A DNA stretch of 64,000 nt from Marinobacter sp. 1-4A (GTDB taxonomy: Bacteria; Pseudomonadota; Gammaproteobacteria; Pseudomonadales; Oleiphilaceae): positions 1 through 64,000 of the forward strand of contig NZ_VCGY01000001.1 of the NCBI RefSeq assembly GCF_016597725.1. The letters run 5' to 3'. The notes under the pieces are model-generated. The model did not search any database, was not told the origin of the DNA, and saw only the letters and a program-made list of their open reading frames with translations. Positions 8,401 through 16,711 of the stretch are shown in pieces; positions within the stretch are counted from its first letter, which is position 1, and each line of letters opens with the position of its first letter. The translations under genes were made by a program, and so were the position numbers.

Positions 8401-8899
8401 CATTATTTTCCGGGATGGCAGCATCCGTCAGAATCAGTGGTTTGTGGTTTCCCGCCCTGAGAGCGGTGAGGCACTGGATATTCCTGAGCAGAAGCGGGTG
8501 TTGATTCCTGCTGACTTGTGGATTGCGAACCGTGAGCAGTTTGCGGGCAATGAGAATGTTGGTGTGTGGCTAGATAGCCATGATGAACCGGAGGTTCTGG
8601 CGGAGTATGTAAACCAGTTACCTTTGATTGCGGTTAATTTTCCGAAGTTCAGTGATGGCCGTGGTTACAGTATTGCCCGGTTGTTGCGGGAGCGGTTCGG
8701 GTATAAAAATGAGCTGAGGGCGATTGGTGATGTGCTGTTGGATCAACTTCAGTTTATGAAGCGTTGTGGTTTTGATACCTATGAGCTGCGGCCGGATAAG
8801 GATATTCGCAAGGCGGCTCGGGCTTTGAATTTCTTTAGTCAGGGGTATCAGGCGGCTACGGATACCGACTTGCCCTTGTTTAGGCGTCGGGCCTCTTAA
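8393..8899 (+). CDS. DUF934 sulfite-reductase-associated protein
   Basis: 168 residues from ATG 8393, which overlaps the end of cysI by eight bases and so implies translational coupling. It contains the family pattern VGVWLDSHDEPE, then IAVNFPKFSDGRGYSIARLLRE and FDTYELRPDK. DUF934 proteins accompany CysI in proteobacteria that lack a CysJ flavoprotein; a role in electron supply or assembly is presumed. The upstream in-frame ATG at 8369 lies inside cysI and is less likely. The gene ends 18 bases before a large inverted repeat. Confidence 0.85.
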   Translation: MPDIIFRDGSIRQNQWFVVSRPESGEALDIPEQKRVLIPADLWIANREQFAGNENVGVWLDSHDEPEVLAEYVNQLPLIAVNFPKFSDGRGYSIARLLRERFGYKNELRAIGDVLLDQLQFMKRCGFDTYELRPDKDIRKAARALNFFSQGYQAATDTDLPLFRRRAS

Positions 8900-8917
8900 C
8901 CTTAAACGCTTGAGTCC

Positions 8918-9028
8918 ACAGTCAGGGCCGGAAGGCCTGTCAAAACACGCTGTTAATACATCCGTGTACGCTCGGCTCCGCCATCCATGGCTCCGCACGG
9001 TTTTGACAGGCCTTCCGGCCCTGACTGT
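8918..9028. repeat. Convergent-end stem-loop element, copy 1
   Basis: A perfect 29-bp inverted repeat (8918-8946 with 9000-9028) encloses a 53-base loop. The loop contains two small hairpins, TACA-tccg-TGTA and GCCAT-cc-ATGGC, and the words AATACATCC, GCTCGG and CGCCATCC. It fills the space between two convergent genes. The loop resembles that of 54876-54986 on the opposite strand while the arms do not. A transcription barrier for both genes is the simplest role. Confidence 0.85.
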
Positions 9029-9043
9029 TCAAACTACGGCATT

Positions 9044-10042
9044 TCAGACCGCGTGATCCAAAACGATTTTCCCAGCCGATTCGCTTTTCAGGAACGCTTT
9101 TAACGCAGCATCCAGTTCTACGCGCCCAATGCGTTTCGCAGAAGCTTCTGCCTTCGGGCATTTCCAGTCACCCGCAAGCTTTTTCCATATCGCTTCTTTC
9201 TCCGCCAGCGGGATTTCTACCGAATCCACACCTAGGAGGTTTACACCCCTGAGGATGAATGGGAGAACCGTGGTTTGGAGTTGGGGGCCTGCCACTAGGC
9301 CGCAGCAGGAGACGGAACCGCCGGGTTGGATCTGTTTTAGCAGCTCCGCCAAAGGTGTGCCGCCTACCGTATCGACCGAGTTGGCGAAAACGGGCTTTAG
9401 TATTGGCTTTTTACCCTCAGCCAGTGCGTCGCGCCCGACTACTTCCGTGGCACCCAGTTCTTTCAGGCTCTGTGCGTGGTCGGTTTTGCCGCTGATTGCG
9501 ACTACGTCAAAGCCGAGTTTTGCTAGCAGTTCCACGGCAATGCTGCCAACGGCACCTGAGGCTCCGGAAACGGCTACCTTGCCCTGCTCTGGCTTGGCAC
9601 CCATGGTCAGGATTTTTTGCACGCATAGGCCTGCTGTGAGGCCCGCTGTTCCATAGGTCATGGCGGTTTCTGCATTCCAGCCAGCAGGCATGCTTACACA
9701 CCACTCGGAGGGTACTCGAATGTACTCTCCGAAACCTCCGTCTGTGTTCATGCCCAAGTCGTATCCGGTTACGATGACTTGGCTGCCGACGGCAGGTGTT
9801 CCAGTGGCGGATTCGATAACTTCGCCAGCGGCGTCGATGCCCGGGGTGTGGGGGAACGAGCGGGTGACTCCTTTATTGCCGGAGGCTGAGAGTGCGTCTT
9901 TGTAGTTCAGGGAGGAGTGGCTGACTTTGATCAGTACGTCTCCCGCCGGTAGCTCTTTGATATCAAGGGTCTGCTCGGAACCTTTATAGTCGCCATCCTG
10001 TTCTTCTACGCGCCAGGCTTTAAATTGTGTATCGCTCGTCAT
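9044..10042 (-). CDS. acuI: Acrylyl-CoA reductase / YhdH-family quinone oxidoreductase
   Basis: A 332-residue zinc-free medium-chain dehydrogenase. The N-terminal catalytic domain includes SSLNYKDALSASG and HTPGIDAAGEV; the nucleotide-binding fold has VSGASGAVGSIAVELL near residue 157. AcuI/YhdH enzymes reduce acryloyl-CoA with NADPH, protecting cells from this toxic intermediate, for example of DMSP breakdown in marine bacteria. The substrate here is inferred from family membership. It ends against inverted repeat copy 1 and lies 22 bases downstream of sohB on the same strand. Confidence 0.85.
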   Translation of the reverse strand: MTSDTQFKAWRVEEQDGDYKGSEQTLDIKELPAGDVLIKVSHSSLNYKDALSASGNKGVTRSFPHTPGIDAAGEVIESATGTPAVGSQVIVTGYDLGMNTDGGFGEYIRVPSEWCVSMPAGWNAETAMTYGTAGLTAGLCVQKILTMGAKPEQGKVAVSGASGAVGSIAVELLAKLGFDVVAISGKTDHAQSLKELGATEVVGRDALAEGKKPILKPVFANSVDTVGGTPLAELLKQIQPGGSVSCCGLVAGPQLQTTVLPFILRGVNLLGVDSVEIPLAEKEAIWKKLAGDWKCPKAEASAKRIGRVELDAALKAFLKSESAGKIVLDHAV

Positions 10043-10064
10043 GGCTTTCCCCGTTTTTTGTCAG

Positions 10065-11129
10065 TTATTGGATTTTCTGGTTGCGGAATGCGCTCAGAAC
10101 TTTCCATACCGTGTGTTCGAGTGCGGCACTGGTCGCCAGCCCAAGTTTTTCAGGCAAGGTTCGTTTGCGCTCGAAGGATACAGAGACTACGTCTGCCCGC
10201 TCGCAGGCTTCAATGAGATATTCGTCGGAGGTTTTAATTTCATCAATGAGCTTTACCTCAAGCGCTCGTTTGCCAAACCAAATATCGCCAGTCGCCACCG
10301 CAGCAATGTCCAGTTCGGGCCTGCGCTCACTTACATAGTCTTTGAAAAGGTCATGGGTATCTTCAAGATCATCAAGGAACTTCTGCCGACCTTTATCGGT
10401 ATTTTCGCCAAAGATGGTCATGGTGCGCTTGTGCTCACCTGCGGTCAGCACTTCAAAGTCAACGTTGTTTTTCTTCAGAAGGCGGTGAAAGTTCGGCAGT
10501 TGTGCCACCACACCAATTGAGCCGAGTATGGCAAAGGGGGAAGCGACTATTCGATCGGCCACGCAGGCCATCATGTAGCCTCCGCTTGCGGCCACCTTAT
10601 CGACACAAGCGGTGAGATGAATGCCTTTGTTCCGGATTCGATCAAGTTGCGCTGCAGCCAAGCCATAGGAGTGCACCAGCCCTCCTCCGCTTTCCAGCCG
10701 AATAACCACCTCATCTTTGCCCGGCTCTGCAACGCTGAGTACAGCAGAGATGGCTCTGCGGAGCGGGTCGGTATCACTGGCTTTTATATCGCCATCAAAA
10801 TCCAGCACGTAAATGCGTGCAGGCGATTCCTCGGGTGTGTCCACATCCGCTTTTTTCGTTTTCCCCGCTTTCTTTTCGGCTTTTTCTTTCTTCTTTTTCG
10901 CCTTACTCCAGGTTTTCCGCTCATGCTCAGACATCAAGCGCGCCTGAATCGACTCGCGCAATTTTCGGTATTTCTCATTGAGCTTGCGGATTTGCAGCTC
11001 GCCGTCGTCCTCATCATCCCCTCTGTCTTTTTGAGTAGAGGCGACAATAATGGACACTACCACCACCGCGGCAATAACAAAGGTGACCACTTTGGCCAAA
11101 AACAAACCGTATTCAGTCAGGAACTCCAA
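10065..11129 (-). CDS. sohB: Inner-membrane protease SohB (S49 family)
   Basis: 354 residues. An N-terminal membrane helix (about 9-30) is followed by a highly charged lysine-rich linker (about 85-110). The S49 protease domain has the nucleophile serine in KVAASGGYMMACVAD and the base lysine in GEHKRTMT. The start is TTG at 11129, with GGAGAAG four bases before it, giving MEFLTEYGLFLAKVV, which matches the family N-terminus; no ATG is available. SohB is a periplasm-facing signal-peptide-peptidase paralogue. It is divergent from the SCP2 gene. Confidence 0.93.
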   Translation of the reverse strand: MEFLTEYGLFLAKVVTFVIAAVVVVSIIVASTQKDRGDDEDDGELQIRKLNEKYRKLRESIQARLMSEHERKTWSKAKKKKEKAEKKAGKTKKADVDTPEESPARIYVLDFDGDIKASDTDPLRRAISAVLSVAEPGKDEVVIRLESGGGLVHSYGLAAAQLDRIRNKGIHLTACVDKVAASGGYMMACVADRIVASPFAILGSIGVVAQLPNFHRLLKKNNVDFEVLTAGEHKRTMTIFGENTDKGRQKFLDDLEDTHDLFKDYVSERRPELDIAAVATGDIWFGKRALEVKLIDEIKTSDEYLIEACERADVVSVSFERKRTLPEKLGLATSAALEHTVWKVLSAFRNQKIQ

Positions 11130-11227
11130 ATCGCTTCTCCAGCCAGTTAAGCAAGCACGAGAGTGTAACTTACCGAAACTCTAGTGATAAGCAGAGCAAA
11201 ATAATTAAAACAAGCGTTCGATCGAGC

Positions 11228-11256
11228 TTGACAGTGATTCCGTCTCACCATAAAGT
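11228..11256 (+). promoter_or_regulatory. Candidate sigma-70 promoter for the SCP2 gene
   Basis: A perfect TTGACA (11228-11233) is followed after 17 bases by TAAAGT (11251-11256). It points at the SCP2 gene 100 bases downstream, within the spacer divergent from sohB. Confidence 0.45.
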
Positions 11257-11357
11257 CGGAAAGCGAGGTCGGCTCTATCCGGCAGCTGCCAAGGCTTGTA
11301 AGGCCAAGCATACAAAGCCGTTATCATGACAAGACAACCATCAAAAAGGGTAAAACA

Positions 11358-11672
11358 ATGTCTGTAGATCAAATCTTTGAAAAACTCGAGCAGAACTTCA
11401 ACGCAGACGCAGCTCAGGGCCTGGACCTGGTGTTCCAGTTTGATATCGAAGATGACAAGACCTACCACCTAGTCATCAAAGACGGAACATGCAAGCTGCA
11501 CGAAGGCCCTCACGACGACCCTTCTGTAACTCTGATCATGAACTCCGAAACTCTGGAAGGCATTGTTTCAGGTGAAACCGACGGCATGCAGGCCTTTATG
11601 GCTGGCCAGCTGCGCGCTGAAGGCGACATGATGCTAGCTACCAAGCTAGGTGAGCTTTTCAACATGGGCTGA
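11358..11672 (+). CDS. SCP2 sterol-carrier domain protein
   Basis: 104 residues comprising a single SCP2 domain: a helical start (VDQIFEKLEQNF), a beta sheet (FQFDIEDDKTYHLVIKDG), then LIMNSETLEGIVSGE and the C-terminal GDMMLATKLGELF. Such stand-alone domains bind lipids or acyl-CoA in a hydrophobic tunnel; the ligand is unknown. It is monocistronic, between a candidate TTGACA promoter and a strong bidirectional terminator. A homologue lies in the corresponding place in Pseudomonas, as I recall. Confidence 0.85.
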   Translation: MSVDQIFEKLEQNFNADAAQGLDLVFQFDIEDDKTYHLVIKDGTCKLHEGPHDDPSVTLIMNSETLEGIVSGETDGMQAFMAGQLRAEGDMMLATKLGELFNMG

Positions 11673-11703
11673 TTGTGCCTTGTTGAGTTGATACCAGCTC
11701 ATG

Positions 11704-11732
11704 AAAAAACCCGCGCTTGCCGCGGGTTTTTT
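11704..11732. terminator. Bidirectional intrinsic terminator (SCP2 / fimL)
   Basis: AAAAAACCCGCG and CGCGGGTTTTTT form a perfect stem around a five-base loop. The A-run and T-run flank it on both sides, so it can stop transcription from both convergent genes. Confidence 0.9.
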
Positions 11733-11762
11733 GTTTTTGGAACCGAGCCTTACAGCCGACTT

Positions 11763-13469
11763 TTACAACTCAACATCATCCAATGAGGTTTCTGCCAGCC
11801 GCAGAAGATCGGCGTTGCTTTCTTCACGATTTCCGATGCCCTCAATGTAGTACTCAAGGGATGTAAGCGCATCCGCAAGCGCTTCCAGAACCTGCGTTTC
11901 TGGTGCCTCACGGGCATCCAATAAACGCTCCTGTATCGAGGCGGCAACACGCTCAAGTACGTGGGCGGCGCCAGGGTCGTTTACCATCTGCAACCCCCCC
12001 CAAATGCTGTGCAAGGTTGCAGGTAGGTTCGCGAGGTGAAGTTTGTCGTAGTCAGACTCCACAAAAGCCGTAATCGCCCGCTTAGCAAGCGTCAACGCGC
12101 TACGTGCCTCATCAGCAACCACGTATACAGCTTCTCTTAGGTAGGTTGACTCCTCACGGCTGCGCTCGCTGCCTGCTAGAGCGTCTGTTTCTGAGGTGAT
12201 GCCCCGACTTACAATCTGCATAACCGCGTCTTCTATGCCCAGCACCGAGTCGGCGAGACGGAAAAGCTCGTCTTCTCCGGGCAAACGGGATTCAGCTTCC
12301 CAGTCGCGCAACCTGCCCGCCTCTTCCCGGGCAGTGGTCGCCAACCGATTGAGGTCAAGCATAACCAGAGTATTGGATAGTCGTTCCAGAGCATCGGCAA
12401 TAGAAGAGAGCTCTGCCAGATCCGGCTCGATACCTCGCTCGATTATGTCGAGCTTGTCTTTCAGCTGATTGAGCTCATCTTGCAAAGCTTCAGACAAAGA
12501 TTCCAGCACATCTGTGCCGGGGCCATATAGGCGCCGCGCGTGCGCTTCCAAAATAGAATCTGGGAACTCCGCAGGAGTGAGCTTAAATTCGGAAAGAACG
12601 CGCATGACTTCGGGGTTGCCGGAGCCACTGCGATAGAGCAGGTAAACAAGATCCCGAATAAGCGAGTCCGGAGCATCTTTTGCGGTGGCCACCTTTCCTA
12701 CATAAACCAGTTCACGGGCATACTTTTCAATACGCATGAACGTGCGCTTGCGGGCTTTGGTGAATGGCATAGCTCGATCAAGCATGGTGTCTGCAGCAAT
12801 CGCAACAAGGCACCACATTTGACCCATTGGGGCTCCCTGACATAAACGCACAAAACCGCGCGAGGCACGGCTTATGAGCTTTTGGCTTACTACGGGGTTG
12901 CGGTCCCTGAGAATCCCCAGAAGTGCAACTTGATACGTCAGGCGCATCCTCCGGGCCACAATTTCATAGTCGGCTTCGTTGCCTTCAAAAGCGGGGACCG
13001 ACACACCGGCACAAAAATCCGGCGGATCAATAAGGTCTACGTCGAAAAAGCAAGACTCGGGATAGGGCTTTTCCCGGCGGGCCTCACGTAGCTCGTTGAT
13101 TACTGGCAACAACAGTTCAGGGTGGTCTGCACGTTGTTGGTGGTAATACTCTACATAGCGACGGAGAATAAACAGCGCATTACTCAAAGTCGTAAGCAGA
13201 ATGTTCTTGTCGTCATTAGCGCCGACAGGAACATCGTTAGCCATGGTGACCGCTTCCTGGCACAGCAATGTACCGCCGCGAAGCTCTACCAGAATGAAAA
13301 TGCCGCGAAGCTGATTGAGAAAATCCAAACAGTTCTGCAAATCCTCACCGCTCTCGCGGTTCTCTTGAAAGCGCTCAAGACTGGATTCTGCCTGCTTGAT
13401 GGTCTGCTCAATTTCACTTTTGACCAGATCAAACGACTGCGATTTCGTCGCAAGAGACGATTGGACCAT
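11763..13469 (-). CDS. fimL: FimL, ChpA N-terminal-like pilus regulator
   Basis: 568 mostly helical residues resembling the N-terminal part of the ChpA/PilL kinase but with no kinase, CheW or receiver domain. The first Hpt-like bundle (about 15-110) carries QLRGIFILVELRGG where a phosphorylatable histidine would stand, so it cannot be a normal phosphorelay module. In P. aeruginosa, FimL promotes cAMP production and twitching by working with the Chp system and FimV. Position close to dnaQ, rnhA, gloB and mltD matches the P. aeruginosa neighbourhood as I remember it, and this decided the name. A ChpA-like protein of other role is the alternative. Confidence 0.8.
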   Translation of the reverse strand: MVQSSLATKSQSFDLVKSEIEQTIKQAESSLERFQENRESGEDLQNCLDFLNQLRGIFILVELRGGTLLCQEAVTMANDVPVGANDDKNILLTTLSNALFILRRYVEYYHQQRADHPELLLPVINELREARREKPYPESCFFDVDLIDPPDFCAGVSVPAFEGNEADYEIVARRMRLTYQVALLGILRDRNPVVSQKLISRASRGFVRLCQGAPMGQMWCLVAIAADTMLDRAMPFTKARKRTFMRIEKYARELVYVGKVATAKDAPDSLIRDLVYLLYRSGSGNPEVMRVLSEFKLTPAEFPDSILEAHARRLYGPGTDVLESLSEALQDELNQLKDKLDIIERGIEPDLAELSSIADALERLSNTLVMLDLNRLATTAREEAGRLRDWEAESRLPGEDELFRLADSVLGIEDAVMQIVSRGITSETDALAGSERSREESTYLREAVYVVADEARSALTLAKRAITAFVESDYDKLHLANLPATLHSIWGGLQMVNDPGAAHVLERVAASIQERLLDAREAPETQVLEALADALTSLEYYIEGIGNREESNADLLRLAETSLDDVEL

Positions 13470-13641
13470 AAACGCTTCCTGTTAATCTGCGGAAACTACC
13501 GCACCTTCCTAGTGAGCTGTGGTCGGGCATGACACCCTGTGCGTGATCAAAAAACTGACGTACTTATCATTACTTATAACATAAAACTCAAGTACCTCAA
13601 TAAAGCAGGCTTGTAACAATTAGTACAGGCCGACACAGTTC

Positions 13642-14352
13642 TCATTCTGCACCTTCGAGCCTGCTCCATACCGTAGCGCCAGCTTTTTTCTCCAAAGCAG
13701 ACATGAAGGCCTGATGGGCCTCACGTTCCGCATCGGAGGCTTTTACCACCGGGAGTGCCGGGCGGTCTGGGCTTAGCCGACGGATTCCCCCGTTAATTCC
13801 TCCGTTCTCAGACCCCGCATCCAGAGACAAAGCTGTCTGCCCGCCGGTGAGAAGCAAGTAAACCTCGGCCAGAATCTCCGCATCCAACAGAGCGCCGTGC
13901 AGCTCACGGTTGCTGTTATCAACGCCATAGCGTTTGCACAACGCATCAAGATTGTTTTTCTGGCCAGGGTGCTTTGCACGTGCCAGCGCTAGAGAATCCA
14001 CAACCCCGCAATAATCCGCGGTTTTGCGCACTGGTTTGATCCGGCCAAATTCCGAATCCATAAAGCCCACGTCGAACGCGGCGTTGTGAATAACAAGTTC
14101 TGCGCCTTTTATAAACTCAAAAAACTCATCAGCGATATCTGCGAACTTGGGTTTATCCACAAGAAATTCATTGGTAATCCCGTGAATGGTAATAGCTTCC
14201 GCTTCCACTTCCCGCTCAGGATTTACGTACACATGGTAGTTTCGGCCGGTGAGTTGACGCTCCATCATCTCCACACAACCAATCTCAATAATCCGGTGCC
14301 CTTCTGCCGGATCAATACCGGTTGTCTCTGTATCCAGTACAATTTGTCTCAT
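13642..14352 (-). CDS. dnaQ: DNA polymerase III epsilon subunit (proofreading exonuclease)
   Basis: 236 residues from ATG 14352, which puts MRQIVLDTETTG at the N-terminus with metal ligands D7 and E9 (ExoI). ExoII follows at VIHNAAFDVGF, and ExoIII at HGALLDAEILAEVY. The tail has QTALSL, a good beta-clamp-binding motif, then a helical alpha-binding segment. The longer frame starting at 14394 adds residues not found in the family. rnhA lies 10 bases upstream on the same strand, so the two are cotranscribed; in E. coli they are divergent. Confidence 0.95.
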   Translation of the reverse strand: MRQIVLDTETTGIDPAEGHRIIEIGCVEMMERQLTGRNYHVYVNPEREVEAEAITIHGITNEFLVDKPKFADIADEFFEFIKGAELVIHNAAFDVGFMDSEFGRIKPVRKTADYCGVVDSLALARAKHPGQKNNLDALCKRYGVDNSNRELHGALLDAEILAEVYLLLTGGQTALSLDAGSENGGINGGIRRLSPDRPALPVVKASDAEREAHQAFMSALEKKAGATVWSRLEGAE

Positions 14353-14362
14353 AATTCCCACA

Positions 14363-14800
14363 CTAACCCAGTTCTTCAACACCCTTATTCGCAAGCTCGT
14401 CTGCGAGTTCGTTATCTGGCACGCCCGCGTGACCTTTTACCCAGTGCCAGTTAATTTTGTGCTTGGTCGATTCCAAATCCAGCTCACGCCACAAGTCGTC
14501 GTTTTTTACCGGCTTTTTCGCGGAGGTTTTCCAGCCATTGCGTTTCCAGCCAGATAGCCACTCGGTAATCCCTTTACGGACATATTGGGAATCCGTATAT
14601 AGCTCAACCTCACAACCGCGCTTGAGCGCCCTTAGCCCCTGTATGGCAGCCATAAGCTCCATTCGGTTATTGGTGGTATGGTGTTCACCACCATGCATGG
14701 TTTTTACCGCATCCCCGTAACGCAGCACAACACCCCAACCACCGCGACCCGGATTGCCCTTGCAGGCACCATCGGTATAAAGAATAACCTTTCCAGACAT
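14363..14800 (-). CDS. rnhA: Ribonuclease HI
   Basis: 145 residues, standard length. Active-site acidic residues are visible in order: D10 in [13 protein letters not shown] in [10 protein letters not shown] in LYTDSQYV and D in NELADELAN. It degrades the RNA of RNA-DNA hybrids. The basic protrusion [17 protein letters not shown] used for hybrid binding is intact. It lies between the methyltransferase gene and dnaQ in one transcription unit. Confidence 0.96.
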   Translation of the reverse strand: MSGKVILYTDGACKGNPGRGGWGVVLRYGDAVKTMHGGEHHTTNNRMELMAAIQGLRALKRGCEVELYTDSQYVRKGITEWLSGWKRNGWKTSAKKPVKNDDLWRELDLESTKHKINWHWVKGHAGVPDNELADELANKGVEELG

Positions 14801-14845
14801 TCAAGTTCCCGTTTCTGTAGATTCACTTGGTGGCCCAAGGGGCCA

Positions 14846-15637
14846 TCAGTCTTCGGGGTGGTTCAAATTGTGTGGTTGGCAACCTCTAGCGGCACTCACT
14901 GTACCTGTTCCCGAGAGGCCCATCACCTTACTCTGGCGCCAGACATTTCGCCGTGGAATTCGAGCACACACCCGTTTTTTCGCAAGGATACAGTAATACG
15001 CCCCGACCGGAAGGAGTCCGTAACCAGACATGCGTTCATCAAGCCGCCCGGAAGTCTTGCGGCCACTGCGTTGAAGAGGCAAGCGAAAAAAACGGGTCAT
15101 CGAGGTTTCAACCTGAAAGTCCAGCAGATGAAGCCAATCCTCCATGCGACCGCGGAAAAGAAAGCGCCCGCCCCAAGGGCCAGCATGGTGTCGCGAAATT
15201 AGCCTGCGAAGCCCCCAAACACTGACCGGATTAAAGCCAATAAGGGCGATGGAGCCATCACCCCGCAATACCCGAGCCGCCTCCCGCAAAACCTGATGGG
15301 GGTACGGAGAGAAATCCGCCGTGTGATGAAGCACAACCAAATCCATGGAGTCTCCGGGGAAAGGTAGCTCATCTGCATCGCAGACGACCACCCCGTCGGG
15401 TGTGCCCGAAAAGCACTTTGGCGTGGTCATTATCTTCTGGGAAAAGTCTGTGCCGTTGGCCAGAGGGAGCCGGTGGCTCACGCCAACCTGCAGCTGTCTT
15501 GCGCCTGTGAGCTTTTCGAGTCGGCGATCAAGAAAACCCCGCTGATCTGCCAGCAAGCTACGCCCAAGCGGCGTTTGAAACCAGTTTTCAAAGCTCTCGC
15601 TCCGGGATGAATAATCAACGTTATGACTTTTCTTCAC
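14846..15637 (-). CDS. SAM-dependent methyltransferase (YafS-like)
   Basis: About 263 residues of a class I methyltransferase in the usual place between gloB (divergent) and rnhA. The acidic turn and motif ELPFPGDSMDLVVLHH precede the post-motif LREAARVLRGDGSIALIGFNP, typical of the Methyltransf_11 fold; motif I is poorly conserved. The substrate is unknown. I chose GTG 15637, with AAAGG five bases upstream; the longer TTG start at 15673 has no ribosome site. The last 40 residues are basic and look poorly ordered. Confidence 0.8.
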   Translation of the reverse strand: MKKSHNVDYSSRSESFENWFQTPLGRSLLADQRGFLDRRLEKLTGARQLQVGVSHRLPLANGTDFSQKIMTTPKCFSGTPDGVVVCDADELPFPGDSMDLVVLHHTADFSPYPHQVLREAARVLRGDGSIALIGFNPVSVWGLRRLISRHHAGPWGGRFLFRGRMEDWLHLLDFQVETSMTRFFRLPLQRSGRKTSGRLDERMSGYGLLPVGAYYCILAKKRVCARIPRRNVWRQSKVMGLSGTGTVSAARGCQPHNLNHPED

Positions 15638-15762
15638 ACTGCCTTTACTCCCGCTTTCTATAAGAACCGGCAAGGAAGCCGAAAATATACAGGCTGTTGG
15701 GGCTATGGGCTTAATGCTCTATCATATCAGCCATACTTGCCAAGCATATACGGGGACATCTG

Positions 15763-16557
15763 ATGCTCACCATCTCTGCCATTCCGGCATTCAGTGATAA
15801 CTATATATGGTGTCTTGCAGACACAGATACAGGTCAAGCCCTGATTGTGGACCCGGGACAGGCGAAACCGGTTCAGGAATATCTGGCTGCGCAGGGGCTA
15901 ACGCTCGATACAATTCTTGTCACCCACCATCACCCGGACCACGTAGGTGGTGTCAAAACGCTCGTTCAGGACAATCCGGACTGCCGCGTAACAGGGCCGG
16001 CTGAATCCCCCTTCAAAGGCAGCACCAACTTGGTTCACCCTGGCGACGAGGTCATTTGGGAAAACATTACATTTAAAGTGATGGGTGTACCCGGCCACAC
16101 GCTCGACCACATTGCCTTCTTTACCGACGTAGAAATTTCCGGGCGCCCCGCCCTGTTTTGTGGCGATACGCTTTTTGTTATTGGCTGTGGTCGTCTATTT
16201 GAAGGCACGCCATCCCAAATGATGGAATCACTCAGATCCCTTCGGGAACTCCCCGGCAACACCGCCGTCTACTGTGCCCATGAGTACACGCTCGCGAATC
16301 TTCGGTTCGCTCGTAGCTGGCTGCCAGACGACCGCAAACTCGAAGCGTTTGAGCGCCAGTGTGAAGAAAAGCGGCAAGCGGGCGAGCCAACCGTGCCATC
16401 TATACTAGAAGATGAAACGCAGCTTAATCCGTTTCTACGCTGGGACGACCCCGACGTTGTGGGCGTGGCAAAGCAGTACTGCGCTGAGCAAGGTCTGCCC
16501 GCGGATTCAGACAGTGACATTTTTGCAGCCATACGGCACGGCAAAGATAACTTCTGA
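15763..16557 (+). CDS. gloB: Hydroxyacylglutathione hydrolase (glyoxalase II)
   Basis: 264 residues of a metallo-beta-lactamase fold. The metal motif T-H-H-H-P-D-H is at residues 54-60, with further ligands in PGHTLDH, FCGDTLF and YCAHEYT. It hydrolyses S-lactoylglutathione to lactate and glutathione, the second step of methylglyoxal detoxification. The C-terminal [10 protein letters not shown] is the glutathione-binding region of this family. It is followed by its own hairpin terminator and divergent from the methyltransferase. Confidence 0.95.
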   Translation: MLTISAIPAFSDNYIWCLADTDTGQALIVDPGQAKPVQEYLAAQGLTLDTILVTHHHPDHVGGVKTLVQDNPDCRVTGPAESPFKGSTNLVHPGDEVIWENITFKVMGVPGHTLDHIAFFTDVEISGRPALFCGDTLFVIGCGRLFEGTPSQMMESLRSLRELPGNTAVYCAHEYTLANLRFARSWLPDDRKLEAFERQCEEKRQAGEPTVPSILEDETQLNPFLRWDDPDVVGVAKQYCAEQGLPADSDSDIFAAIRHGKDNF

Positions 16558-16570
16558 CTGATTAACAATT

Positions 16571-16599
16571 CCTCTCATCGTCGTAACGAGAGGTTTCTT
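16571..16599 (+). terminator. Intrinsic terminator after gloB
   Basis: CCTCTC (16571-16576) pairs with GAGAGG (16588-16593), followed by TTTCTT. The stem is short, so strength is moderate. Confidence 0.6.
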
Positions 16600-16711
16600 G
16601 ACCATTTGAAACGGGCTCCCATAGAATCGCTTAAACTTTTGCTCGTAACTCATTAAATATGCCGGGTTTTTAGACACAAAGTCGGCGACAATACAGAGTC
16701 GGAAGACGCCT

